Positions 43,911-57,110 of a stretch of 64,000 nucleotides of DNA are shown piece by piece. Each line of letters starts with the position of its first letter. Positions within the stretch are counted from its first letter, which is position 1. This DNA comes from Wyeomyia smithii (lineage: Eukaryota; Arthropoda; Insecta; Diptera; Culicidae): the NCBI RefSeq assembly GCF_029784165.1, contig NC_073694.1, positions 165,258,118 to 165,322,117 on the forward strand. The letters are read 5' to 3'. A model generated the notes under the pieces. That model did not search any database and was not told the DNA's origin. It saw only the letters and a list, made by a program, of their open reading frames with translations. The translations under genes and the position numbers were made by a program.

Positions 43911-45892
43911 GAAACGGCTTAAGCAGCGGTGCCTATTCAAATCAGTCGAAATAAACGGGCCTCGATCTCCTGAATTTTGATCAATATAGACAATTTGAAT
44001 GATGGAAACGAAAACTTTGATTGATTCTTACTAATACATAAAATTCCGTTCAACACGGAAAAAACTTTGAAAAAACTCAAACGAAAAATATTGCAGCTAT
44101 TCAGGCGCTATTCGGGTGCTGAAATAAATCCCCTGCGAAACAGATGCAAAGTGCTTAAAAGGTTCGGGGTGATTGGAATAGGTCCCTCGATAGGGAACTT
44201 CAATTGATCATTGTTAAAGTTTGCTAAATCGGTTTTAGAATCAGAAAACAAGTGCTGACAGAGAAAAGGATAGAGAACAAATCGATATGTTCGTATTTCA
44301 CCTTACAGATTTCAAGTATTTCGTCTCAATACACAGGCGGCTCCTAAAGCTGCTTAAAATATGTTCCCTACCCTAATTAACAATAAACATTGCTGTTATG
44401 TGTTCATTTTACTCACCTTGAATGACTGATGGATGCACCTATCAACAACTAAATATACCTTAGAAGTGTTCTCACTAATTTTGAAAGTATTGCGAGTAAT
44501 CTGTTTCATAAATTGACAAATCATCGTTCGTCAATCAGGTAGTTTGTGCATTTTCGTATAGAAAACTCCAGAAACATACATACCTAGAACATCATTCTAC
44601 TCATTCATTTATGAATTGTCAAGTATCAAAGTTCAACTAGCTTATAGTACAAGGTCTAAGCTTTAAAAAAAGTATTTGATGATGTGCACCGGTTTGCCTC
44701 TTTCTCCCCTATACGCATTTAAATCTAGGAAATAATTTAATGAAAAAACGCTCTAGCTCAGTATAGAACGATTGTAGCAACATGTTGTCTTCGAAAGAAA
44801 CCTGTGTTTTTATGTTGGTCATATTTGTCTAGAACATTACTAATGTTTAAATTATTATGTTCTTGAAAAAACAATATTTAAAAAGTTATGCTAGAAAAAC
44901 TAAATTTGAGGAGGTTGACAGCGAAAATGCTTTGTATTTCAGTAAATAGACGTCATAGAAATTTAATATCTTCTACAAAGTTTCATATTTTGAAAAGTTC
45001 TACAACTTTGCTAAAGAAACTATTCATGTATCTTCGCTGTATCAAAAGTTAGATTTTTTATTTTTATGATGATAGGCCATGATCAAAAAATTTTCTTTTC
45101 AACATATTCGTTATATTTTTGTGAACAATTCTTATGAACATTGTCTTTGACTAACATCAACCGTTTAAGCACAAAAGAATTAAGTTCGTCATATTGCCTT
45201 TTCCGACCACTGTGCACGGGTTTACACGTTTACTAGTGTGCGTAGGAGAAAAGTCACTTATCTCTATACCAATGAAAAGAGCAGTGTGAGCATATTTTGT
45301 TGTGACAGAAGTATTTTACTGTCAGCCTATCGGGAGGTAAAATGTGAAAATTTTTCATAAAAAAACCTAAATTAATCCACCTAGCGGTCAGACCCAGCCT
45401 TTCTCATTCAAACTTTTAATTGTGAAAATAGATTTACATGAACGCTTCAATCCAATAAATGTATATTCACTCTTTAGGTTCTAAAATATTGATGTTGTAA
45501 TCTATACATATAAAAATGTAGTCCGGTCTGTTTGATCCATATAGGCTCGAAAACTACCGAACCGATCGACGTGAAAATTTGTATGTAGGGGTTTTTGGTC
45601 ACGATAAAGGTTCCTATGATAGTTTGAGAACCCTCCCTCTTCTGGAAAGGAGAGGTCCAATACAAATGGAACATACATTTCTGCACAACTCAAGAACAAA
45701 CCAAGCAAATGAAACCGAATTTGGTATGTGGATGTTTTAAAGGGTAATAAATATGTCCATAATGGTTCGACGCCCCTCCCTCTTATGGAAGCACATGTTT
45801 CTGCACAAATTTCTGCACATCTCGCGAACTAATCAACTAAATGAAACCATATTTGGCAGGTGATTTTTTTTAGTGGTAAAAAATATGTTCCA

Positions 45893-46630
45893 TAATCGAC
45901 CTCAGGCAACATTTTGGATTGTAAGATGGCAACTTCCGGTTTCTGGAAAACAGCCAAAAATGGACGATTTCCACCCAATATAATAATATCCGATTAAAGA
46001 AAGATACACAGGAGCTAAATTCGACCACAGATACCATTTTGAAATCTAAGATGGCGACTTCCGGTTTCGAAAAAACAGCGGCAAACGACCAAATACCACC
46101 CAATATGGATATTTTCGGAATCGTAATGATGCACTGGAGCCACAAATCGTCTTCAGATACCATTATGAATTGTAGGATGGCATATTGTGGTTTCTGGAAA
46201 ACAGCCAAAAATGGCCGATTTCCGTCTAACATGAGTATCTCCGGATCTAGAATGATACACAGCAGCTAAAATCGACCAAAGACCCCATTTTGGATTCTAG
46301 GTTGGCGACTTCCGGTTCCTGGGAAACAGCGGAAAATTATCGAATTACACCCAATATGGGTGTTTCTTCAACCAGAATGACGCTCAGAGGCCAGAAATTA
46401 TCATAAATACCATTTTGAAATCCAAGATGGCGACTTCCGGTTTGTGAAAAACAGCCTAAAATAACCAAATACCATCCAATATGACTTTCTCTGGAACCAG
46501 AATGATGCAATGAGCTAACAATTGACCGCAGGCACCATTTTGAATCGCTAAATGGAAACTTATGGGAAACAGTCGAAAATGACCAAATAATACTCAACAT
46601 GGATATTTTCGTAATCAAGATGATGCATAG
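45893..46630 (+). repeat. Minisatellite of about 110-bp units in copy A
   Basis: Six to seven diverged units share the phrases AAGATGGCGACTTCCGG, GGAAAACAGCC, ATACCACCCAATATG and AGAATGATGCA. Each unit contains CAAGATGGC, a YY1-like word. Confidence 0.85.
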
Positions 46631-47734
46631 GAGCAATTCTCGCTGAAACCGTCCCACTGGTGACATAAGGTCTTTCAAAAAGGATATTTTATGTCTAAAT
46701 GATTGAAAGTAGTGAAAAAATGAGAAAACCACTTTGGTTAGTTCATGTTGATGGACCCCTCGGGCACAAATCGGTTGAACGGTTTTTACAAAAATTGATT
46801 TTTGAGCAATTCGTGACGTTTTTATTGATTTATTTCTCTTGAATTTGTCATTGAACCCCCTGCAACCAACACATCGTTTTCAAGAGGAATGATAGAACTT
46901 TCATTTGAAATAGAAAAAAATTGGCCGCCATCTTGGATCTCGCCGTCATCTTGGATTTCATCATAAAAACGTGTTTTTGAGCAAGTTTGCAACCACCGAT
47001 TCTAAATTTGACATCACCATTGTAAAGCTGAGAAAAAATGCTTTAAGATACATTCAAAACATTAGGTGAGCATTGAGTTTACCTTGTCATTCTGGTCACT
47101 TTTCAAAATCGACCTTCAAACAGTTCAACGCATGACGCGCGTCCAATATCAAATCAACGCAATATACTGAGCCTGTGGTGTGCGTATGATGTGGACAGTC
47201 AGTATTCCTAGTTCATAGGTAGTAAGTGCACCCACGCATCGTAATTTTTGAATAGCCTTCAACCAGTTGGCTGAATTTCGTTAGGTAGCAAACGTACCTT
47301 TTCGTCGATAAGAATTTGCTAGGGATCAAAAAAGTGACGATTCTACTCTTACTTTATTTACGCTGGCATACGCAAATCTTCTCCAGATTACTCGGGGTAT
47401 ACTTGATTCATACTATACCTTGGTACACCATACCTAAGTTTGTTGATAGTAGTTTAATGCCTGAAAACAACAGTATATAACGCAGATCAACTTGAACTGT
47501 CCTACAGTACGGTCGCATTTTACCAACAGCTCGAGGCTAAGTCTTAGACTACCGAGAGATATTAAAATTTTGTTTTTCGCTTTCAACAGGCAATCTTTTT
47601 AAAAGAATACCTGTTGAAAGGCAAAGTAATAAATTTGTTTTTAAAGTTAACGAGTGTTTAGTGAATTAATTTGGTTTGAGATATTTCTACTCAAATTCTA
47701 TAGTGAAGTGAAAGTGTAGTGAAGTTGTCCAGTT

Positions 47735-49016
47735 ATGCCTGGAAAAAATAAAAAAGCTCGCTTTGATGCGGCATCAAGGAAACGTGAGGCATCTCCTCCA
47801 AGTGACACTGAAATTTCGACTAACAGGTATGATATTCTTTCTTCTGTTGGGGATCTAGAATTCCAAACTTCTCATAAAGCCGTTATGAAGAAGGTTAAAG
47901 TTCCACCAATTGTGGTATTTGTAGCAAACTTTAAAGCATTTCGATCAGAACTTTCATCATTTCTATCGAATGTGAAAGTTAATTTTCAAATTGGTCGCCA
48001 AGGCGAAATTCGTATTTTGGCCGAATCTTTTGATGGCCATAAACATCTTTTACAGCATTTGACTGAAAAGATGTATAAATTTTTGATGCCAAAAACGAGA
48101 GACCGTTTAAGGCTGTGTTGAAAGGTCTCTCAAATGATCAAAATATTGATGAAATCAAAGATTGTTTGTCAGAATCACTTGGTTCTGCCCCCAACCAAGT
48201 AATTTTGATGAAACGAAAGGTAAATGCCAAAATTTTTCAAACTGGAATACACCAGGAAAATTACTTAGTACATTTTGATCGTACCAAAGTACATAATTTA
48301 AAATGTTTAGAAAAAGCACGTGTTTTATTCAACGTGCGAATAAAGTGGGAAAATTTCAAGAGACATGGAGGAATTCATAATCTTACGCAATGTCGGAATT
48401 GTCAAGCCTATGGTCATGGAACTCGAAACTGCCATATGGCTGCAAAATGTATGATTTGTGGTGACACTAGTCACACGAAAGATATCTGCCCCGTGAAAGA
48501 GATCACTAATAGTTTCAAATGTGTAAATTGTGGGGGAAATCACAAATCTAATTTCTTTAATTGTCCTGTAAGGTCAAAAATTATTGCTTCTAGACAACGT
48601 AGGAATTCTAAACAACCTGTTGTCAATGTGGGTAATCAAAAGACTTCAGTACTGTTCAGGAATCACCAGCACTTTCATTAGCAGGTGTGTCTGTAGGTAA
48701 TAATTTAAATTCAGATAACAAATTTCAGAAAAATAATCCTGTTCAGGCAACACCAGGCTGTTCATATGCCAGTGTCCTTTCAGGTAATATTTCAAATTCA
48801 AACAGTAACAAACCATTCGTGTTTGGTGCTGAAAAGTCAGCCAGTATTGATTTAGGTAATCCAACTCCCGAAAAGATTGAATACCTACAACAATCCATGC
48901 CGCAGCTAATGTTCGTTTTGTTGAACTGTAACTCGATGTACGAGGCTGTTCAAGAAGGTATAAAATTTACAACTAATATTGTTATGAAATTGAAATTCAG
49001 CAATGATTTTAAATAA
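47735..49016 (+). pseudogene. Juan-like ORF1 (gag-like, CCHC zinc knuckles), frameshifted
   Basis: The start is ATG at 47735 (MPGKNKKARF). Frame changes occur near 48115 and near 48655. Three zinc knuckles are visible between 48391 and 48570: CRNCQAYGHGTRNC, CMICGDTSHTKDIC and CVNCGGNHKSNFFNC. ORF1 proteins of this group bind the element's RNA. The end overlaps the ORF2 start by about 14 bases, a normal layout for Jockey elements. Confidence 0.85.
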
Positions 49017-51663
49017 TGCTGTAAATTTTCTAAATTGGAATGCTCGCTCTTTAAAAGCGAAAGAGGATGAATTTTTCAATTTTTTAATAGTCCACGATGT
49101 GCATATTGCAGTTGTGACTGAAACGCTTTTAAAGCCAAATATTAAACTAAAAAAGAACCCAAATTTTATAGTTCATAGGTTTGATAGAATTGATGTTGCC
49201 GGTGGTGGAGTTGCAATAGTTATCCACCGTCGAATAAAACATCGTGTTTTACCCCATCTTTAAACCAAAGTTATCGAGAGTTTGGGAATTGAAATTGAAA
49301 CAAGTATTGGCATTTTATTTATAGCCGCAGTGTATTTGCCTGTTCAATGCACTGGTGAGCGAAAAAATTATTTTAAGGGAGAGTTGCGAAAACTCACAAG
49401 AAATAAATCTAAATTTTTAATCATCGGTGATTTCAATGCGAAACATCGATCTTGGAATAATGCTCAAAGCAATTCCAATGGAAAAAATATTGTTTAATGA
49501 TTGCTCGGCTGGATTTTATTCAGTTTTATTTCCAAATGGTCCTACATGTTATTCTTCTATTAGGAATCCATCTACAATTGATTTGGTACTAACAAATCAA
49601 AGTCATTCATGCAGTGATTTATTAACTCATGCTGACTTTGATTCTGATCATCTTCCCATAACATTTTCTATTTCCCATGAAACTGTTTTAAATCTCACTA
49701 GATCTGTGTTAAATTATCACAAGACTAATTGGGATAGATATCGTTCTACGATCGAGGAAAATTTGAATGATGATATTATTTTACAAAATAGTGCTGACAT
49801 TGACAGAGCACCAGAAAATTTTAGCAGCTTAATACTCAATGCCCGGAATTTATCAGTTCCTAAGGCAAGAGTGAAATTCAATGCACCAATTATTGACAGT
49901 GAACTTCAACTTCTTATACGTTTGAAGAACATACGGAGACGTCATTACCAAAGATCTCGTGATCCTGCTTTGAAAATTATTTTTCAAGAATTACAAAAGG
50001 AAATTAAACATAGATTCACTCTCTTGCGAAATGAGAATTTCATGAGAGAAGTTGAACAACTAAAACCTTATTCAAAACCTTTCTGGAAGCTTTCGAAGGT
50101 TCTTAAGAAACCCTCGAAGCCCATTCCAGTCCTTAAAGATGGTGATTGCATTTTTCTAACGAATGAACAAAAATCTCAAAAACTTGCTCAGCAGTTTGAG
50201 AGTGTTCATAACTCCAATTTGAACGTAGTAAGTCCTATTGAAAAAGAAGTAAACCAAAAGTATGTTCAGATGACCACCCAAGAATTTCTTTCCGAAGAGG
50301 TATTGGAGACAAACTTGAATGAGGTGCGAACCATTCTCAAAAAATTTAAAAACATGAAAGCACCAGGAGATGATGGGATTTTCTATATCCTCATCAAAAG
50401 ACTTCCCGAAAACTCTTTAAATTTCTTGGTAAAAATTTTTAACAGATGCTTTGCACTAGCACATTTTCTTACGAAGTGGAAAAATGCCAAAGTCACTCCA
50501 ATTTTAAAACCCGAAAAGAATCCAGCTGAGGCATCAAGTTATCGACCAATTAGTTTACTTTCCTCTATTAGCAAACTTTTTGAAAGAATAATTCTTAATA
50601 GAATGATAACACATATTAATGAGAACTCAATTTTTGCAAATGAGCAGTTTGATTTTCGCCATGGGCATTCCACTACTCATCAGTTACTTAGAGTAACAAA
50701 TATGATTCGAACTAATAAATCTGAAGGCTATTCGACTGGAGCTGCTCTTCTAGATATAGAAAAGGCATTCGACAGTGTTTGGCATAAAGGTTTAATAGCT
50801 AAAATGTCAAATTTCAGTTTTCCGCTTTACCTCACAAGAATGATACAAAGTTATTTAACTGACCGCACTCTTCAGGTTAACTATCTAAATGGTAAATCTA
50901 ATAGATTGCCTGTTAGAGCTGGTGTGCCTCAGGGGAGTATCTTGGGCCCAATCTTATATAACATTTTTACTTCTGACCTTCCTGATTTACCACCAGGTTG
51001 TGAGAAATCTCTGTTTTGTGACGATACAAGCATTTCCGCAAAAGGAAAAAGCCTTCGTGTTATATGCAGTCGGCTTCAAAAAAGTTTAGATATATTTTCT
51101 TCATACTTACAAAAATGGAAGATTTCCCCTAATGCTTCAAAAACACAGTTAATTATTTTTCCTCATAAGCCAAGAGTTTCATTTCTCAAACCCACCCATA
51201 ACCACGTTATTAAGATGAACGGTGTGGTCTTAAATTGGTCTGATCAAGTTAAATACTTAGGGCTAATTTATGATAAGAATCTTACTTTCAAGGAGCACAT
51301 TGAAAATATCCAGTCAAAGTGCAATAAGTATATCAAATGTTTATATCCTCTTATCAACAGGAATTCTAGACTTTGTCTCAAGAATGAACTGTTAATTTAC
51401 TAACAAATATTTAGACCAACAATTTTATATGTAGTTCCCATCTGGACAAGTTGTTGTGCAACCAGGAAGAAGACACTTCAAAGGATTCAGAATAAACTTT
51501 TGAAAATGATTTTGAAGCGTCCTCCCTGGCTTAGCACGAACGAGCTACATAGGCACACTAATGTATAAACATTAGAAAATATGTCAAGCCAAATTATCAA
51601 CAAATTCCGACAAAAATCGTTGCAATCCTCAATTGCAACGATTAGCTCACTTGATAGTCAGTA
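49003..51663 (+). pseudogene. Juan-like ORF2 (endonuclease and reverse transcriptase), broken
   Basis: Endonuclease motifs are spread over two frames: NWNARSL near 49036, TETLL near 49118, IGDFNAKHRSW near 49425 and SDHLPITF near 49645. Reverse transcriptase follows with YRPISLLS near 50538, FDSVWHKGL near 50770, GVPQGSILGP near 50920 and FCDD near 51015. There is a stop at 49261-49263 where the frame otherwise continues, a frameshift near 49490, a stop at 51401-51403 where copy B has Lys, and another near 51565. Inactive. Confidence 0.9.
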
Positions 51664-52186
51664 AGATAGTTTTAAGTTTATTTTAAGTTTATTTTAGGTT
51701 TTGTTTTATTCCTTTTTTTCTCCTTGACAAGTAGGTTAAATAATTTTCCTACAATTACATTAACTTAACTGCGAAAGCTAATAACATTCAATAATACTAA
51801 AAAGCGTACAAATATATATAATAGTGTTGAAATGTCACCATTTGTGGCAGAACACACAATACTAATTCTGAATAGATATTTTAGTACATAAATAAATCAT
51901 TACAAACTCCTCCCTATAGAAAAAAAAACAGTATATAACAGTAGCAAAAACAACATCTAACATTAATTGGTTTAATTACTAAACACGCGAAAACTGTCTT
52001 CCGTACAGGGAACCAAACTTTGTTCTAGCAAAAATATCGTAGAGAAGTTTGATCACGAATTACGTTACACTCAAGGAGGAGCGAGGGAGTGAAGAAATAA
52101 ACAATGTGAATGCAGCGAAAAGGGGTCAAAGATACGATTTTTTGCTTTACGTTATTTGTGAACAGACCCAAAGTCACACAGGCATT

Positions 52187-52348
52187 GGGCCATCTACATT
52201 CCACGTGGACAACTTTGGGGAGGGGGGTCTGTGTGATGTCCACGGTCAATACAATATTTTGAGAATTTATATGAGTAGTTGCGGCGGAGGGAAAAGGGGG
52301 GGGTAACGAAATCCTTGAAAAACTGTCCACGTGGAACATTGATGGCCC
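52187..52348. mobile_element. Palindromic MITE with CACGTGGA arms
   Basis: GGGCCATC and CCACGTGGACA at the left pair with TGTCCACGTGG and GATGGCCC at the right, around a G-rich middle. This pattern is widespread in mosquito DNA in my recollection. Confidence 0.75.
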
Positions 52349-54480
52349 CTAAAATACACTACACACAGACACACACCACAGGCTCAGCATGATTTGATAT
52401 TGGCCGCGCGTCATGCGTTGAACTGTTTGAAGGTCGATTTTGAAAAGTGACCAGAAGGACAAGGTAAACTCAATGCTCACCTAATGTTTTGAATGTATCT
52501 CAAAGCATTTTTTCTTAGCTTTCCAATGGTGATGTTAAATTTAAAATCGATGGTTGCGAACTTGCTCAAAAACAAGTTCTTCTGATGAAATCCAAGATGG
52601 CGGCGAAATCCAAGATGGCGGCCAATTTTTTTCTACTTCAAATGAAAGCTGTATCATTTCTCTTGAAAACGATGTGTTGGTTGCAGGGGGTTCAATGACA
52701 AATTTGAAAGAAATAAATCAATTAAAAGATCAAGAATTGCTCAAAAATCAATTTTTGAAAAAACCGTTTAACCGATTTTAACCTGAGGGGTCCATCAATA
52801 TGAACTAACTAAAGTGGTTTTCTAATTTTTTCGCTACTTTCAATCATTTAGACATAAAATATCCTTTTTGAAAGACCTCATGTCACCAGTGGGACGGTTT
52901 CAGCGAGAATTGCTCATAGAAAACAAACATTGACCTTTGACACCATTTTGAATTTAAAGACGACCACTGTTAGTTTCTGGGAAACAACCAAAATAACTAA
53001 ATACCTCTCAATATCCCAATATAAATATTTCCGGTGTCAGATTGATGCCAGAAAATTTGCTGAAAATGACCGAATACCACCCAATATGAATATATTCAGA
53101 ATTAGGGCGATGTACAGAAGCCAAAAGTCGAGGATGTTGTCATTTCGATAAAACCAATCATTTCAAACGATTTGTCTTTTGATTTTGATCATATCCTATG
53201 ACCGATTTGTCGTGCATTTGCAGACTTTAAACACATCGCAAGGAATCAATGAATTTGGAACGTTCAAATAGTACAAAACCACATTTGAATTATGTGGAGA
53301 CCACATATATCAATCAAAGCAGGTATAGTTTTAAATAGCCTTTGAAATTCTTTTCTTCCCATAACTTTTGAGCCATATATCAAATTGTTATGAAGTTTGT
53401 TATTTGTAAGTTTGAGAGATGACTCGTTCGTATGACACTAGTTATGTTCAAATAAGTCATGTAATCTTTGAGATAATAGACTTTCGTTGTTTTATTAACA
53501 ATTTAATACATAACGGTTGCTTAAGTTCGATTATAATCAAATGAAATGGGAACGTGTAGGGCAGCCAAATTTTGAAACCACGTGTTCAATCATAACTCAT
53601 CAGTTAACCCTTTACTAGGCCGCTAATCTGATAATTATATTGATCAAATTGGTTGTGTAGTTTCTGAGATAATGAAGTTTCGTTATTTTCACATTTTGGT
53701 ACTTTACAGACGAAGCTACAGTCCGATTACAGTAAAATTCAATAGGGTGTTACGAGGCAGCTAGACTTATTAGATGACACTAATTTTGTGAAAATCGGGT
53801 CAGCCATCTCTGAGAAAAGTGAGTGAGTCCAAGTAGTCTTCGGAATATGTTCCTTTTCATAGCTGGATTTCACATTTTTAAACATAACAGGCAAAGTAAT
53901 AGTCCGATTGCAAAACAAATCAATAAGGTCTTATGGGGCAACTAGACCTTCCATTTGACACTGATTTTATGGAAATCGGTTCAGCCATCTCTGAGAAACA
54001 TGAGTGAGATTAAGTAGTCTTCAAAACACGTTTCTTGTCATAACTTCTGAACCACAAATTCAATCTTTATGAAAGTCAAAATTTAAGGGTATTCCAGATA
54101 GCCCGTTCATTTGAAATCAATTTTGTTCAAATCGGTTGTGTAGTTTTCGAGATAATGATGTTTCATGATTTCTACATTTTGATACATAACCTCTAAACTA
54201 AAAATCCAATTACAATGAAATTTAATAGGGTCTTATGGGACAACGAGACCTTTCATTTGCAATTAATTTCATGAAAATCGGTCCAGCCATCTCTGAGAAA
54301 AGAGAGTGAGAATAAAAATCTGCACATACACCCACACATACACACACACATACAGAAAATGCTCAGCTCGTCGAGCTGAGTCGAGTGATATATGCCATTC
54401 GGCCCTTTGGAGCACTTTTATACTTTCGGTTTTGCAAGTGATTGCTATACCTTTCTAGGAGAAAGGCAAAAAGGAAGGAA

Positions 54481-56640
54481 GTGTTCTGAGAAATCTAAGG
54501 TCTTACGAAGAAATTCGCATTCAACCGATGTTGTACGTACATTATGTGTACTTGATGTATACGTTTCAGGCAATACCATTTATTATAAAAGCAGCATGAT
54601 TTATTTATCTATTAAATACAAATAAGCTGGTGTCTGTATAACGGCGTTTCACTCGAAGTAGAATCAACGGATTTGAATGATTCTTTTTGTGTTTGTTTTG
54701 TCTTCATCTTTGACGAGTTAATAGGCCATAAAAATAACAATAATCAACTGATAAAGTTAGAGAAAAATTGAAGTATATTTTCGGTTTTTCCCGCCTTTTA
54801 CTTCAAGAACAACGTCTTTAGATTACTATGATTGTAGGCTATGACCGGTAGACAAGTTGTTGTAGCGTCGTTATTGAGGCGTCGTAGTTGAGTAAACAAG
54901 CACCTGTTATTGATTCACGTATTAGGTGATATTCGCTTTCGCTGCCTACTACACCTTTTCTATGCAAAAGAGCTATAGCGTGGTAGCAACAAATTCGACA
55001 AGCATATGAATACTCTCAACGTGGCTTCGATTTCATTCAAGGGCATATGCTTGATAATACACTAAATCTAATTTCTGGCTTATTTGAGTAAAGTTGCAAA
55101 TAATCGTTTTATTTATCTATTAAATGAAAAGATAGAACAAGAATAACACTACATGTGCGATGATTTAATTTTCCATTGCTCGGATTCAATCAATCTGTTC
55201 AATTTTCTCTAAAATGCACACTGACTTAGATCATTGACATTTGCTCATGCTGCAATGATTCTGTTGGAAGGTGAAATGAACGTGTAGTTTTTGCTTCTCA
55301 AAAAACATTGATTTCTGTTCATGTTTCGTTTCATAGGCACTATTGCATTCCTTAAAATCTCTGGATTTACAATTAATTGTTAATTGTTGAATTGAAAACT
55401 ATAATGTTGCGAAGTGTCAATTGCACTGAGCTTAGGCAGCAGATCTGCCTCAAAAAACAAATGAAATATTAATGTCGTTGAAGCGAAAATTTCGAAGCTC
55501 CGTGTATCCATATATTACCTACCAATTTACCATTTAATTTCAAACGTCTGTATGTACCTTCGCGCTCCGCAGTTGCGTGATATTTGATAATGCCCGAAGC
55601 CCTGATAACTGGTAGCATTAAACCTCAAACATGCATATTCTCGCATAAACGCATAAGTTTTATGTCACATGGTCCTGTGAAAAACAATTGGTATCATGTA
55701 TTTTTGAAAAAAAAAAAGATACCCGAAAAATGGTTGTCCATTAGATTTTGCGAGAATTTTTGTTCAGGACAAAACCAAATTGTCACAATAACGAAAATCA
55801 ACTGGAAAAGTTATAAAACGTTAAAAATCAACCCTTGATATTTCCCGCCCTTCGTTGCAAGAATTGCAAGATTACTGTGAAACTGGGTTACGCGAGGTAG
55901 TCAACAAATTACAGATTCTGAGAGGTTTTCTGTGCGTTTTAGTGAGTAACGATTTTTTGTTGCGTTTGATCGGAAAAGTTCGAAACAAGTTTTCATCACC
56001 GGGGCGTACTTAAACAATAGCCTTCATTTTTTTTTTATATTTTATGGGATAGTTCTTGCGATTTTCGTATTGGTTTCTGTTGATTCCACTTAAATTCAAC
56101 GTCGGTTTCTGTGAATTTGTGCTGTGACTGTTTTTCAAGAAAGAAGAAGACACTGTCGGTACGTAATAAACATAACAGATTAAAAATAATAATATGTTTT
56201 TGCAAGAATTCTGAGGAATATTCATGCTGGTTTAAGTTGGTTTCGATTAATTTTCTTCCACATGTACTGTCAAATGTCAAATACTCAACATGCCGTTGCA
56301 CTAAAATTAAATTCGTTGTTTCTGTTGCAGTTTTGCGAGTTAAGACACGAGTAGTAGCACACAGGTCAATAAAAGTGGCAGGCTTTGCAACACTGAAGAT
56401 AGAATATTACAAAGTCAGGAAACATACGAGTCCCGAAGGGAAGTTGATCGGTTAAGAACAAGACTAGCTCGAAATGCGCCGACGTTCGACACCCCATATA
56501 TCTCAGAATCTTCGGTTACACACTTAGTTTCCATAGTCTTTAAACGAGTCTTGAACATAAGAAAAACAAAGTATAGTAACTTAAACACTCAATTGAGAGA
56601 AAAATACTCATCAAATATTTTCAAATACTACTACTTTATA
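54481..56640. other. About 2.2 kb spacer, nothing firmly recognised
   Basis: AT-rich. Two related stretches (TTTCCCGCC plus AGAATTACTGTGA-like words near 54788 and 55842) suggest an old duplication. No gene, RNA or intact repeat is supported, though the right end may belong to the Helitron remnant that follows. Confidence 0.4.
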
Positions 56641-56648
56641 GGTGAAAA

Positions 56649-56990
56649 ATGAAATACAAGGTGAAATTTACCACCGAACAGTTGCATTGCTGCCACTACC
56701 CGATGGCAAATGCCCTTGAAGCGACAATTCTGACAGGAAACTACAAAGGAGAAGTCGTAATAATCCCGCGTATCCCGATTACTCCTGCCGATTTGCCGTT
56801 TAATTTTAAATGTCTGCAATTTCCCGTCCGACCGGCATTCGCGATGACTATTGATAAAACCCAAGGAAAGTCACTGAAAATTTGTGGCATAAACTCCGAG
56901 TATTCATGCTTCTCACATGGACAGCTCTATGTCGCATGTTCACGTGACCCTGACCCCGACATTGTGGAATATATAGAATTTAGTGGCTAG
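56649..56990 (+). pseudogene. Helitron Pif1-like helicase, C-terminal remnant
   Basis: A 113-codon frame carries the last part of a Pif1/Helitron helicase: ALEATILTGNYKGEVVIIPR, FQFPVRPAFAMTIDKTQGKS with one substitution (LQFPV), and CFSHGQLYVACSR. The AMTI-K-QG-S and QLYVA-SR motifs are helicase motifs of superfamily 1. The Rep nuclease and the first helicase motifs are absent upstream, so the gene is a fragment. A typical CTRR end with a hairpin was not found before the next element. Confidence 0.88.
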
Positions 56991-57110
56991 GACCGCCTTG
57001 ACCACTTTCACATGTTCCGTATATTACGAATTTTAAGCTTGAAATATTTAGAACTCTGAAGCTTTTTATAAAATCTGTTCCTGTGAGATTGGCCAGGCAG
57101 AAGGGTATTA

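Larger units (their letters stand above)
40474..45214. mobile_element. Transib-like element with about 0.8-kb inverted repeats
   Basis: Both ends start CACAGTGGTCGGAAAAGG. The duplication outside is CACGG (40469-40473 and 45215-45219). The sequence at 7845-7863 is an uninterrupted paralogue with CACGG once. The arms (40474-40816 plus 42948 to about 43405, and about 44393-45214) pair almost completely. A 5-bp G/C-rich duplication and a CACAGTG heptamer are the hallmarks of Transib transposons, the relatives of RAG1. The middle keeps a broken protein remnant. The left arm is split by a retroposon at 40817. Confidence 0.8.
47482..51926 (+). mobile_element. Juan-like Jockey retrotransposon, full length but broken
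   Basis: A 13-bp duplication AACAGTATATAAC (47469-47481 and 51927-51939) and an A-rich 3' end mark the boundaries. A leader of about 250 bases precedes ORF1 at 47735, ORF2 follows, and a 3' untranslated region runs from about 51664. The protein series is that of Jockey clade elements, closest in memory to the Juan family of mosquitoes. Both ORFs carry frameshifts and stops, so this copy is dead. Confidence 0.9.
46631..52915. mobile_element. 6.3-kb foldback element with about 560-bp inverted repeats
   Basis: Ends GAGCAATTCTCGCTGAAACC and the inverted partner match through most of 46631-47200 and 52378-52915, including GATGGCGGC and CACAGGCTCAG. ATAG lies outside both ends (46627-46630 and 52916-52919). 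The paralogous DNA at 61091-61105 has ATAG once with no insert. The original middle is non-coding. It now contains a Juan-like retrotransposon and a small MITE. Confidence 0.82.
45366..54480 (+). repeat. Large composite repeat, copy A (split by a 6.3-kb insertion)
   Basis: It starts AACCTAAATTAATCCACC and GCCTTTCTC (about 45394) and ends at GAGAAAGGC (about 54461-54469). After about 130 bases comes a Helitron-like start (TCTATACATATAAAAATG near 45501) with GGCTCGAAAACTACCGAACC. A minisatellite of about 110-bp units (AAGATGGCGACTTCCGGTTT) follows from about 45890. The repeat is then interrupted at 46631-52915. It continues with the last minisatellite unit and a run of diverged roughly 170-bp modules (CAGCCATCTCTGAGAAA) to a hairpin CAGCTCGTCGAGCTG near 54363. 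Copy B at 58381 is colinear. Confidence 0.75.

Noticed and set aside
45501..45620. Claim of a complete Helitron from the TCTATACATATAAAAATG start
   Set aside because: The start fits insect Helitrons, but no CTRR end with hairpin could be matched and the copies share DNA upstream of it. Only a Helitron-like label is justified.
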